A stretch of 37,520 nucleotides of DNA from Actinacidiphila acidipaludis (GTDB lineage Bacteria; Actinomycetota; Actinomycetes; Streptomycetales; Streptomycetaceae): assembly GCF_019890725.1 (NCBI RefSeq), contig NZ_JAINZZ010000070.1:1-37520 (forward strand), read 5' to 3'. The notes below the pieces were generated by a model, which did no database searches, was not told the DNA's origin, and worked only from the letters and a program-made list of their open reading frames with translations. This document shows, in pieces, positions 15,190-21,469 of the stretch (position 1 is the first letter of the stretch; every line of letters begins with the position of its first letter). Made by a program: the position numbers and the translations under genes.

Positions 15190-16496
15190 GGGCGGAGCAC
15201 CGCGGCGACGGCGTCGGCGAGCGGGCCGATGTCGTCCGGCCGCAGCGGGGAGACGGTCAGCCGGATGCCCGGCGCCGAGCGGGCCCGGAACCGGGCGCCG
15301 GGGGCGACGACCCAGCCGTGCTGGAGCAGCCCGGCCACCGCGCCGGTCTCGTCCGTGACCGGCACCCAGACGTTCATGCCGCTGCGCCCGTGGCCGGTGA
15401 TGCCTCGCTCGGCGAGTGCGGTCAGCAGGGCGTCGCGGCGCAGGTCGTAGGAACGCGCGGTGGCGGCGACGTCCACCGCGCCGGTCCGCCACAGGTGGAC
15501 CACGGCGCGCTGCAGCAGATGGCTCACCCAGCCGGCGCCCAGGCGGTGCCGGCCGCGGACGCGGTCGACGGTGACCGCGTCGCCGGTGTACACCGCGAGC
15601 CGCAGGTCCGGCCCGTACGCCTTGGCCGTGGAACGCACCAGCGCCCAGCGGTCGGTGGCGCCGGACAGGCAGTGCAGCGGGAGGCCGGTCAGCCCGTGCA
15701 CATGGTCGTCGTCGACGACCAGGACATGCCGGTGGGCGGCCAGCAGCTCCCGCAGTTCGGCGGCCCGCGTCGCGGAGAGGGCGGCGCCGGTCGGGTTCTG
15801 CCCCCGGTCGGTGACCACCAGGGCCCGGACGCCCGATTCCAGCGCCCGCGCGACGTCCGCGGTCACCGGTCCCTCGTCGTCGACGGCGACCGGCACCACG
15901 CGCAGGCCCATCGCCGGCACCAGGTCCAGCACGCTCCCCCACCCCGGGTCCTCCACCGCCACCGCGTCGCCCGGCCGCAGATGCGCGGCGAGCACGCGCT
16001 CGATCGCGTCAAGGGAGCCGGAGGTGAGACCGATCGGCCCGGCGGGCACGCCGTCCGCGTCGAACGCGGCCCGGGCGAGCCGGCTCAGCTCCGGGTCGAC
16101 CGGCGGCCCGCCGTAGAGGGCGGGCGACTCGGCGTGGCCGGCGGCGGCCGCCGCCAGCGCGTCGGCCAGCGGCGGCAGTACGGCCACGTCGGGGTTGCCA
16201 CTGGAGATGTCCCGGGCCTGCGCCGGGACCTCGATCCGGATCTCGTCCCGGGGCGCGGTGGCCGGCCGGGAGCGGACCCGGCTGCCCCGCCGCCCCGCGG
16301 TCTCGATCACGCCCCGGTCGCGCAGCAGCCGGTAGGCGGCGGCGACCGTGTTCGGGTTGACGTCCAGTTCGCGGGCCAGTTCCCGCAACGGCGGCAGGGC
16401 GGCGCCGGGGTGCAGCGCGCCCGCGCCCACCGCGCTCTCGATGTCGGCCGCGATTGCCGATGCGCCCCGGCCGGTGATCCGATACTCTCCTAGCAC
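15165..16496 (-). CDS. MocR-type regulator: GntR HTH fused to aminotransferase-like PLP domain
   Basis: About 443 residues. The N-terminal GntR winged HTH (PGAALPPLRELARELDVNPNTVAAAYRLLRDRGVIET) is fused to a fold-type I aminotransferase domain. The PLP-binding Lys lies in STAKAYGPD, 892-894 bases from the alternative ATG (Lys 295 in that numbering). MocR proteins sense PLP or PLP adducts and control vitamin B6, GABA or other amine genes. The GTG at 16496 is chosen because CATAAT (16504-16509, minus strand) precedes it by 7 bases, giving a leaderless mRNA; the ATG at 16505 overlaps that hexamer and has no Shine-Dalgarno. Divergent from two FMN-binding proteins. The C-terminus is coded within a tandem repeat. 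Confidence 0.88.
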   Translation of the reverse strand: MLGEYRITGRGASAIAADIESAVGAGALHPGAALPPLRELARELDVNPNTVAAAYRLLRDRGVIETAGRRGSRVRSRPATAPRDEIRIEVPAQARDISSGNPDVAVLPPLADALAAAAAGHAESPALYGGPPVDPELSRLARAAFDADGVPAGPIGLTSGSLDAIERVLAAHLRPGDAVAVEDPGWGSVLDLVPAMGLRVVPVAVDDEGPVTADVARALESGVRALVVTDRGQNPTGAALSATRAAELRELLAAHRHVLVVDDDHVHGLTGLPLHCLSGATDRWALVRSTAKAYGPDLRLAVYTGDAVTVDRVRGRHRLGAGWVSHLLQRAVVHLWRTGAVDVAATARSYDLRRDALLTALAERGITGHGRSGMNVWVPVTDETGAVAGLLQHGWVVAPGARFRARSAPGIRLTVSPLRPDDIGPLADAVAAVLRPAGTGRYA

Positions 16497-16521
16497 AAAC
16501 CCCATTATGCACTAGTGCAAA
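16490..16521. promoter_or_regulatory. Candidate MocR operator: direct repeats and a palindrome
   Basis: CTAGCACAAA (16490-16499) and CTAGTGCAAA (16512-16521) are direct repeats 22 bp apart, i.e. two helical turns, and TGCACTAGTGCA (16508-16519) is a perfect 12-bp palindrome. They cover the MocR start and the region upstream of the PNPOx-like gene. Direct-repeat operators are established for GabR; assignment here is inferred. Confidence 0.5.
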
Positions 16522-16535
16522 GGAGGACGCGAGTC

Positions 16536-17237
16536 ATGACCCAGGATTCCGCGCCACCCGCCGCCGCGTACTCCCCCACACCCCGCACCACGCCCACGCG
16601 GCTGCGCGAACGGGCGGCCTACGACCGTGCGCTGGTGCACGGCATCCTCGACGCCGGGTACCTGTGCCACCTCGGCTTCGTCCGCGACGGCGCGCCCGTC
16701 GTGCTGCCCACGCTGTACGCCCGCCACGGCGAGCGGCTGTACGTGCACGGCTCGACGGGTTCGCGGCCGGCCCGCGCGGCCGCCGGCGGCGACGGACTCG
16801 CGGTGTGCCTGACCGTGACCCACGTCGACGGCCTGGTGCTGGCCAAGTCCGCCTTCCACCACTCGATCAACTACCGCTCGGTGGTGGTGCACGGCATGGC
16901 CCACCAGGTCACCGACCCCGTGGAACGCGCCCTGGCGCTCGACACCGTCGTCGACCAGGTCGTGCCGGGGCGGTCCGCGGACTCCCGGCGCGCGAACGCC
17001 AAGGAGCTCGCCTCGACCGCGGTGCTGCGCCTGGACCTCGCCGAGGTGTCGGCGAAGGTCCGCACCGGCGGCCCCGGCGACGACCCGGAGGACGTGGAAC
17101 TCCCCTACTGGTCGGGCGTGGTGCCGGTGCGGCAGGTGTACGGCACGCCCGAGCCCGCCGACGGTTCCCCGGATTCCCCGGCCCTGCCCGGCTATCTGTC
17201 GCCCACCGGTCCGCGCGGCGCGGCCCCGCGGATCTGA
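16536..17237 (+). CDS. Pyridoxamine 5'-phosphate oxidase-like FMN-binding split-barrel protein
   Basis: A 233-residue protein of the PNPOx-like/NimA-type flavin-binding group (COG3467-like). Signature stretches include GYLCHLGFVRDGAPVVLPTLYARHGERLYVHGSTGSRPAR and the SAFHHSINYRSVVVHG strand. It is not a canonical PdxH, which occurs separately at 20622. The ATG at 16536 has an excellent Shine-Dalgarno (AAGGAGG, 9 bases away). It is divergent from the MocR regulator and 13 bases ahead of a PaiB-like gene, so the two plus-strand genes form the likely MocR-controlled operon. Substrate unknown; some relatives reduce nitroimidazoles. Confidence 0.88.
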   Translation: MTQDSAPPAAAYSPTPRTTPTRLRERAAYDRALVHGILDAGYLCHLGFVRDGAPVVLPTLYARHGERLYVHGSTGSRPARAAAGGDGLAVCLTVTHVDGLVLAKSAFHHSINYRSVVVHGMAHQVTDPVERALALDTVVDQVVPGRSADSRRANAKELASTAVLRLDLAEVSAKVRTGGPGDDPEDVELPYWSGVVPVRQVYGTPEPADGSPDSPALPGYLSPTGPRGAAPRI

Positions 17238-17250
17238 GAGGACCGAGCGC

Positions 17251-17910
17251 ATGCTGATCCATCCCTGGGACGCGCCCCTGGAGGAGGACGAGTGGCGGAC
17301 CTGGCTGGCCGCCCACGACTTCGGGCAACTCGCCGTCAACGGGCAGGACGGCGAACCGCCGTTCGTCCAACCCGTGCACTTCGCCTACGACCCCGAGCCC
17401 GGTCGCCACGGCGAGGCGGTGCTGCACCTCGCGCGCCCCAACCCGCTGTGGGCGGCGCTGCAGGCGAGCCCGCGGGTGACGCTGAGCGTCGTGGACGACT
17501 ACGTCTTCGTGCCCGGCCCCTGGCACGCCCCGCTGGAGGGGCCCACCGAGCACGGCACCCCGACGAGCTACTACGCGGCGGTCCAACTGCTCGCCGTGGC
17601 GCACGTCCTGGACGACCCGCAGGAGAAGGCCGACCTCCTCCAGCGCCAGCTCGCCCACTTCCAGCCGGACGGCGGCACCGCGCCCGTGGTCCCCGGACAG
17701 GCACCGTTCGGCCGCATGCTGCCCGGCATCCGCGGGGTCCGGCTCGAAGTCACCGCGGTGCGGGCGAAGTTCAAGTACGGCGGCAACAAGGCGGAGGGTG
17801 TGCAGCGCCGCGTGACCGGGCTGCTCTCCCAGCGCGGCGCCCCGCACGACGCGGCCGCCCGCGCCCACCAACTCCGCCGCCTCGCGGGCGGGGACCCCGC
17901 CCGAACGTAG
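17251..17910 (+). CDS. FMN-binding negative transcriptional regulator family (PaiB-like)
   Basis: A 219-residue split-barrel protein of the PaiB/FMN_bind_2 family. Family features: the N-terminal HPW and QPVHFAYD strand, HLARPNPLW, then VVDDYVFVPGPWH, TSYYAAVQL and the C-terminal MLPGIRGVRLEVTAVRAKFKYGGNK. In Bacillus, PaiB acts with the acetyltransferase PaiA on sporulation and protease genes; whether actinobacterial members regulate transcription or are simple flavoproteins is open. AGGAC lies 10 bases before the ATG. Likely co-transcribed with the PNPOx-like gene upstream. Confidence 0.9.
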   Translation: MLIHPWDAPLEEDEWRTWLAAHDFGQLAVNGQDGEPPFVQPVHFAYDPEPGRHGEAVLHLARPNPLWAALQASPRVTLSVVDDYVFVPGPWHAPLEGPTEHGTPTSYYAAVQLLAVAHVLDDPQEKADLLQRQLAHFQPDGGTAPVVPGQAPFGRMLPGIRGVRLEVTAVRAKFKYGGNKAEGVQRRVTGLLSQRGAPHDAAARAHQLRRLAGGDPART

Positions 17911-17929
17911 GGTGCTGTGTCCGAGGGGT

Positions 17930-18056
17930 GCCGGGCGCCTTTTCCGGGTGGGCGGCCGGGTGGCGCGGCTGCCACCGAGGGGAGGGTGCCCGGCGCGCGT
18001 TCCCAGGGGGAGCGGACCCCGCGGCCTCCGGTACCCGTTCCGGCAAGGCGCCCGGC
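17930..18056. repeat. Long-range inverted repeat in a 246-bp convergent intergenic region
   Basis: GCCGGGCGCCTT (17930-17941) and AAGGCGCCCGGC (18045-18056) are perfectly complementary, 103 bases apart, between the PaiB-like gene and the convergent EamA gene. The rest of 17911-18156 is G/C-rich without a credible gene. It could fold as a large bidirectional terminator. Confidence 0.5.
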
Positions 18057-18156
18057 GCCGCGGCGGCTGACAACGAACGCCAGGCCCCAACACCCTTCCC
18101 CTGCCCAAGCGCAGACCGTGCCCGCACCCAGCCTGGCGCCCCGGCGCGGAGACCTC

Positions 18157-19263
18157 TCAGGCGCCCGTGGTGCCGACCGGCTCCCGCGGCGTGCCGGGGA
18201 CGGCGACCACCGCGGAGGTGCGCGCCTCCTCCCAGGTGAGCAGGGCGACCGCGGCCAGCAGCACAACCGTGCCGATCACCGTCGCTCCGGTGAGGTGCTC
18301 ACCGAGCAGGGTGACGGCGATGACCGCCGCGGACACGGGCTCGATCAGGGCGATCACCGACACGGTGGCCGACCGCAGGGCCGCCGCGCCCGCGAAGTAC
18401 AGGGCGTAGGCCAGCGCGGTGGGGACCGAGGCGAGGTAGGCGAGCAGGAGCAGCGTGCGGACGAGCCCGGCCGCCTGCGGCAGGATGCCTTCGGCCGCCG
18501 CCGCGGGCAGCAGGGCCAGCGCGCACAGGCCGAACGACCACAGGGACGTGTCGAGGGGGTCGGCCGCCTCGCCGCGTCGGCCGTACCAGCGGGTGAGCAG
18601 CGTCATCGCGCCGTAGCCCGCGGCGGACAGCACGGCCAGGGCCACGCCCGCGGGCCGTACGGTCGCTCCGCTGCCGCCGAGGACGAGGACCGCGAGGCCG
18701 CCGAGGGCGCCGGCCACGGCGCAGGTGCCGCCGCGCCCGAGGCGTTCCCCCAGGGTCAGCCGGGCGGCCACGGCGATCAGCACGGGTCCCGAGCCCAGCG
18801 TGACGACCGTGGCGACGGCGAGGCCGGTGGACCGCACCGCGCAGAAGTAGGCGGCCTGAAAGACGGTCAGGGCGGCGCCGGTCGCCAGGATCCGCCCGGC
18901 GGCCCGGGCACGGCCCCGGCGCGGCGCGGCGGTGCCCCGGCGCGGCGCGGCGGTGCCCCGGCCGGTCCCGGAGCCGAGCCCACCGGCCGCCCGGACACCG
19001 GACTCACCGCCCGATCGCGCCCTCCCGCGGGACCCGCGGGTCGTGCGGGTCGTGCGGGTCGTGCGGCGGACGGCGCGTACCCCGAGCAGCAGGGCGAAGC
19101 CGCCCGCGGCCCGCCAGAACGTGAGGCCGAAGGGCCCCAGGCCGCTGCCGCCGTAGAGCAGCGCGGCCGCCGCGCCGGCGGTCCCCCAGGCGGTGGCGGC
19201 GAAGACGACACAGGCGAGGGCGCGGCGGGCCGTGAGGGCAGGCCGGTCATGCGTGACTGACAC
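18157..19263 (-). CDS. EamA/DMT family transporter with attenuator-like leader
   Basis: A 368-residue transporter with about ten hydrophobic helices in two EamA repeats (FAATAWGTAGAAAALLYG; then AAGYGAMTLLTRWYG). Between the second and third helices (about residues 66-122) is an Arg/Gly/Thr-rich loop expanded by in-frame tandem repeats. Ends with a conserved C-terminal half (SVIALIEPVSAAVIAVTLLGEHLTG). The GTG at 19263 has GGGAG 7 bases upstream. In front of it lie a leaderless 11-residue reading frame and several hairpins, so expression is probably attenuated. Substrate unknown; the position beside pdxH and another EamA gene hints at an amine or vitamin-related metabolite. Confidence 0.88.
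   Translation of the reverse strand: MSVTHDRPALTARRALACVVFAATAWGTAGAAAALLYGGSGLGPFGLTFWRAAGGFALLLGVRAVRRTTRTTRTTRGSRGRARSGGESGVRAAGGLGSGTGRGTAAPRRGTAAPRRGRARAAGRILATGAALTVFQAAYFCAVRSTGLAVATVVTLGSGPVLIAVAARLTLGERLGRGGTCAVAGALGGLAVLVLGGSGATVRPAGVALAVLSAAGYGAMTLLTRWYGRRGEAADPLDTSLWSFGLCALALLPAAAAEGILPQAAGLVRTLLLLAYLASVPTALAYALYFAGAAALRSATVSVIALIEPVSAAVIAVTLLGEHLTGATVIGTVVLLAAVALLTWEEARTSAVVAVPGTPREPVGTTGA
18915..19064. repeat. In-frame tandem repeats in the EamA loop
   Basis: Two kinds: a 21-bp unit in about two copies (around 18915-18960, coding GTAAPRR twice) and a 9-bp unit GGGTCGTGC in three copies (19038-19064, coding Thr-Thr-Arg repeats on the minus strand). Both preserve the reading frame and fall in one hydrophilic loop. 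Confidence 0.8.
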
Positions 19264-19448
19264 GAGAGTTCTCCCGCAGGGAAGGGGTGGGTGAAGGTCA
19301 CCGTCTGCGGGCAGCACTCACCGCCTGCCGTGCGCAGGCGCGTCACACGACGCGCGGCGGGGTCAGGCCGGGTGGTCCGGGGTGGCAGCGTGTGCCCGCG
19401 TCAGCGGGCCGGCGGCGGGAGAACCATGGAGTGCATGCCGCCACCCTA
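19264..19448 (-). promoter_or_regulatory. Leader region with alternative hairpins and Shine-Dalgarno sequestration
   Basis: Minus-strand order: -10 TAGGGT (19443-19448); mini-ORF 19436-19401; hairpin 1 (19404-19409 with 19394-19399) holding the mini-ORF stop in its loop; hairpin 2 (19349-19355 with 19338-19344); hairpin 3 (19334-19340 with 19322-19328), which shares 19338-19340 with hairpin 2 so they exclude each other; and CCCGCAG (19305-19311) complementary to CTGCGGG (19273-19279), which covers part of the GGGAG ribosome site of the EamA gene. Attenuation is inferred; the pairings are seen directly. Confidence 0.5.
19401..19436 (-). CDS. Putative leader peptide MHSMVLPPPAR
   Basis: An 11-residue reading frame whose ATG lies exactly six bases after TAGGGT, the spacing of a leaderless transcript. 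It contains Pro-Pro-Pro, a motif known to stall ribosomes when EF-P is limiting, and ends in the loop of a 6-bp hairpin. It is 138 bases upstream of the EamA start. A role as a sensing leader is inferred; it could be chance. Confidence 0.4.
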   Translation of the reverse strand: MHSMVLPPPAR

Positions 19449-19541
19449 TCCCGGCGTGCGGCCGGGCTCCGGGTCCGGGCACCCGGGTGCGCTGACCGCC
19501 GCCCGCACCAAATCGCCTGTCCCGGGCGGCCGTCGGCCCCG

Positions 19542-20555
19542 CTAGCCGGCGCCCGCCACCTCGACCTGGCCGGCCGGGGGCAGCGGCTCGGCCTTGGGGA
19601 CGACGGCGGGCTCGGCGCCGCCGGGACCGTCCTTCCCCGCGGGACCGCCCGCCGACGCGGAGGTCTGCGCGACGAACGCCCCGCACAGCACCAGAGTGCC
19701 GCCCAGGACCTGGAAGAACCCGAGGTGCTCGCCCAGCAGGATCCACGCCAGCACGGTCCCGACCACCGCCTCGATGCAGGCGACCACCCCCGCGACCTGC
19801 GGGCTCAGCCGGCGGACCGCCATCACCCCGGACAGGTAGGCCACGACCGTGGCGACCAGCACGATCCAGCCGATGAGCAGGATCGCCGGGACCTCCCGCT
19901 GGCCGAGCGCGGCGCGATGGGTGAGGCCGGAGAAGGGGATCTCCCAGGGGCGGGCGAAGAACGTGAGCACCACGGTGCCGATGACGAGTCCGTGGGCGAT
20001 GACCGCGACGGGGTCGGGGGCGTCCTCGCCGCCCGTGCCGTGGTCGGCCAGCACGAAGTACGCGACCTGGCAGCACGCCGCACCGAACGCGCAGAGCAGG
20101 CCGAGGGGGTCGAAGGCCAGGCCCGACCAGATCTCGACGACCCCCGCCATCCCGGCGACGGCCAGCATCACGCCCAAGGCGGCCGCCCGGCTGACCGGGC
20201 GGCGCTGCACGAACCGCACCCAGCCGAGCAGCAGCGCCGGGCCGAGGTACTCGACGAGGATCGCCACGCCGACCGGGATCCGGGAGATCGCCACGAAGTA
20301 CAGGGCCTGGCAGCCGGCCACACCGAGCGCGCCGAAACCCAGCAGCAGGCCGGGGCGGCGCGTCAGCAGCGCGCGGTGCCGCAGCGCGACGGGCAGCAGG
20401 ATCAGCGCGGCGCCCGCCACGCGCAGCCACACCACGTGCAGCGGGTCGAACCCCGCCTCGATCAGCGGCTTGGCCGCCACCCCCGAACCGCCGAACGCGA
20501 AGGCCGACAGCAGAGCGAGGCCCAGACCCCCGCTCCTCCCCTGAGTTACGTGCAT
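19542..20555 (-). CDS. EamA/DMT family transporter (downstream of pdxH)
   Basis: A 337-residue EamA exporter: about ten hydrophobic segments in two repeats (LALLSAFAFGGSGVAAKPLIEAG; FDPLGLLCAFGAACCQVAYFVLA), the typical IEAVVGTVLAWILLGEHLG near the end, and a hydrophilic Gly/Pro/Ala-rich C-terminal tail of about 40 residues. The ATG at 20555 has no Shine-Dalgarno but is preceded by CATCAT with 6 bases between, suggesting leaderless expression. pdxH lies 66 bases upstream on the same strand, so read-through co-expression is possible. Substrate unknown. Confidence 0.9.
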   Translation of the reverse strand: MHVTQGRSGGLGLALLSAFAFGGSGVAAKPLIEAGFDPLHVVWLRVAGAALILLPVALRHRALLTRRPGLLLGFGALGVAGCQALYFVAISRIPVGVAILVEYLGPALLLGWVRFVQRRPVSRAAALGVMLAVAGMAGVVEIWSGLAFDPLGLLCAFGAACCQVAYFVLADHGTGGEDAPDPVAVIAHGLVIGTVVLTFFARPWEIPFSGLTHRAALGQREVPAILLIGWIVLVATVVAYLSGVMAVRRLSPQVAGVVACIEAVVGTVLAWILLGEHLGFFQVLGGTLVLCGAFVAQTSASAGGPAGKDGPGGAEPAVVPKAEPLPPAGQVEVAGAG

Positions 20556-20561
20556 CGGGTC

Positions 20562-20591
20562 ATGATGACAGCTCGCGACAGGACCGTCATC
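20562..20591 (-). promoter_or_regulatory. Leaderless promoter candidate for the EamA gene at 19542
   Basis: CATCAT (20562-20567, minus strand) is six bases from the ATG, with ATGACG 18 bases further upstream as a weak -35. It lies in the pdxH-EamA gap, giving the transporter its own start. Confidence 0.35.
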
Positions 20592-20621
20592 CCGATAGCC
20601 ACTGACATCGGCCGCCGGGGC

Positions 20622-21350
20622 TCACGGCCACAGCAGGGTGCGGTCCCAGCCCGGCCCGGACGGGCTCCGCGTGTACCGCACCCGCACGTGGAACCGCCCG
20701 GGGTCGGCCTGGAAGAACTCCGCTTCCTGGGCTCGCAGCCGGTACACGGTGTGCCCGTCGGGGACCCGCCCGGGCTCGCCCGCCACCAGGGACTGCGCGG
20801 CCCGCCAGGCGCGGTCGTACTCGCCCGGGCCGCCGAGCGGCCGGCTCGTGCGGCCGGTGAAGCCGGCGGTGCGCGAGGCGGGCGAGCGGCCGAGGAAGTC
20901 GGCCCTGGCGGCGTCGGCGCCGAGCGCGGTGACGGGTCCCGCCATCCGGATCTGCCGGCCCTGGGCGGGCCAGTACCAGGTGAGCGCCGCCCGCGGGTTG
21001 GCCGCCAGGTCCTCGCCCTTGGGGCTGCCCGCGTCCGAGGCGAACAGGCAGGCGCAGTCGGCGATGTCGACGCCGCGCAGGATCAGTACCCGGGCGCTGG
21101 GGGCGCCGTCGGCGGCCGCCGTGCTGAGCGTCATCACCTGGGGTTCCGGCACGCCGTCCGTCAGGGCCCGGTCGAGCCAGCGGGCGAACAGCGGCCCGGG
21201 CGCGGCGGGCGCGTCCTCGGGGGCGAACCGCGGGAGGGGGCCGGCCAGCACCGGCGCGGCCCGCAGGCGCGCCAGCAGCGCCTCGTCCTCGCTTTCGCCT
21301 CCGCCGTCGCCGCCGTGCGGCGGGGCGTCCCCGCTTCCCTCGTCGCTCAT
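20622..21350 (-). CDS. pdxH: Pyridoxamine/pyridoxine 5'-phosphate oxidase family protein (PdxH-like)
   Basis: A 242-residue FMN enzyme related to PdxH, which oxidises PNP or PMP to PLP, the active vitamin B6. Supporting features: PLFARWLDRALTDGVPEPQVMTLSTAAADGAPSARVLILRGVD (FMN and substrate strands), NPRAALTWYWPAQGRQIRMAGPV, and the C-terminal FFQADPGRFHVRVRY...GWDRTLLWP, the family's closing block. Some streptomycete paralogues of this type act on other substrates, so pdxH is a probable rather than certain name. The ATG at 21350 has GGGAGG 4 bases upstream. Lies downstream of the GH3 gene (hairpin between) and ahead of an EamA gene. Confidence 0.82.
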   Translation of the reverse strand: MSDEGSGDAPPHGGDGGGESEDEALLARLRAAPVLAGPLPRFAPEDAPAAPGPLFARWLDRALTDGVPEPQVMTLSTAAADGAPSARVLILRGVDIADCACLFASDAGSPKGEDLAANPRAALTWYWPAQGRQIRMAGPVTALGADAARADFLGRSPASRTAGFTGRTSRPLGGPGEYDRAWRAAQSLVAGEPGRVPDGHTVYRLRAQEAEFFQADPGRFHVRVRYTRSPSGPGWDRTLLWP

Positions 21351-21390
21351 CGGGCCTCCCGTCGTCGCTGGAAGTCCATCACACACCACG

Positions 21391-21430
21391 CGCCGGGCCG
21401 GGAGCGGGAAGGCCCGCCCCCGGCCCGGCG
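21391..21430 (-). terminator. Hairpin after the GH3 gene
   Basis: 10-bp arms CGCCGGGCCG (21391-21400) and CGGCCCGGCG (21421-21430), with a 20-base loop, between the GH3 stop and pdxH. Likely terminator. Confidence 0.5.
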
Positions 21431-21469
21431 CCGGATGGGTGATCGGTCGCGTGCCCGGAGGGTCGGGGG

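Noticed and set aside
14035..15942. Minus-strand open frame of 635 codons across EamA and MocR
   Set aside because: Shadow of EamA (opposite strand) and of MocR (another frame); highly biased composition.
17917..19260. Plus-strand open frame of 447 codons over the EamA gene at 18157
   Set aside because: Antisense shadow with repetitive Arg/Gly/Glu composition; the minus strand shows clear EamA helices.
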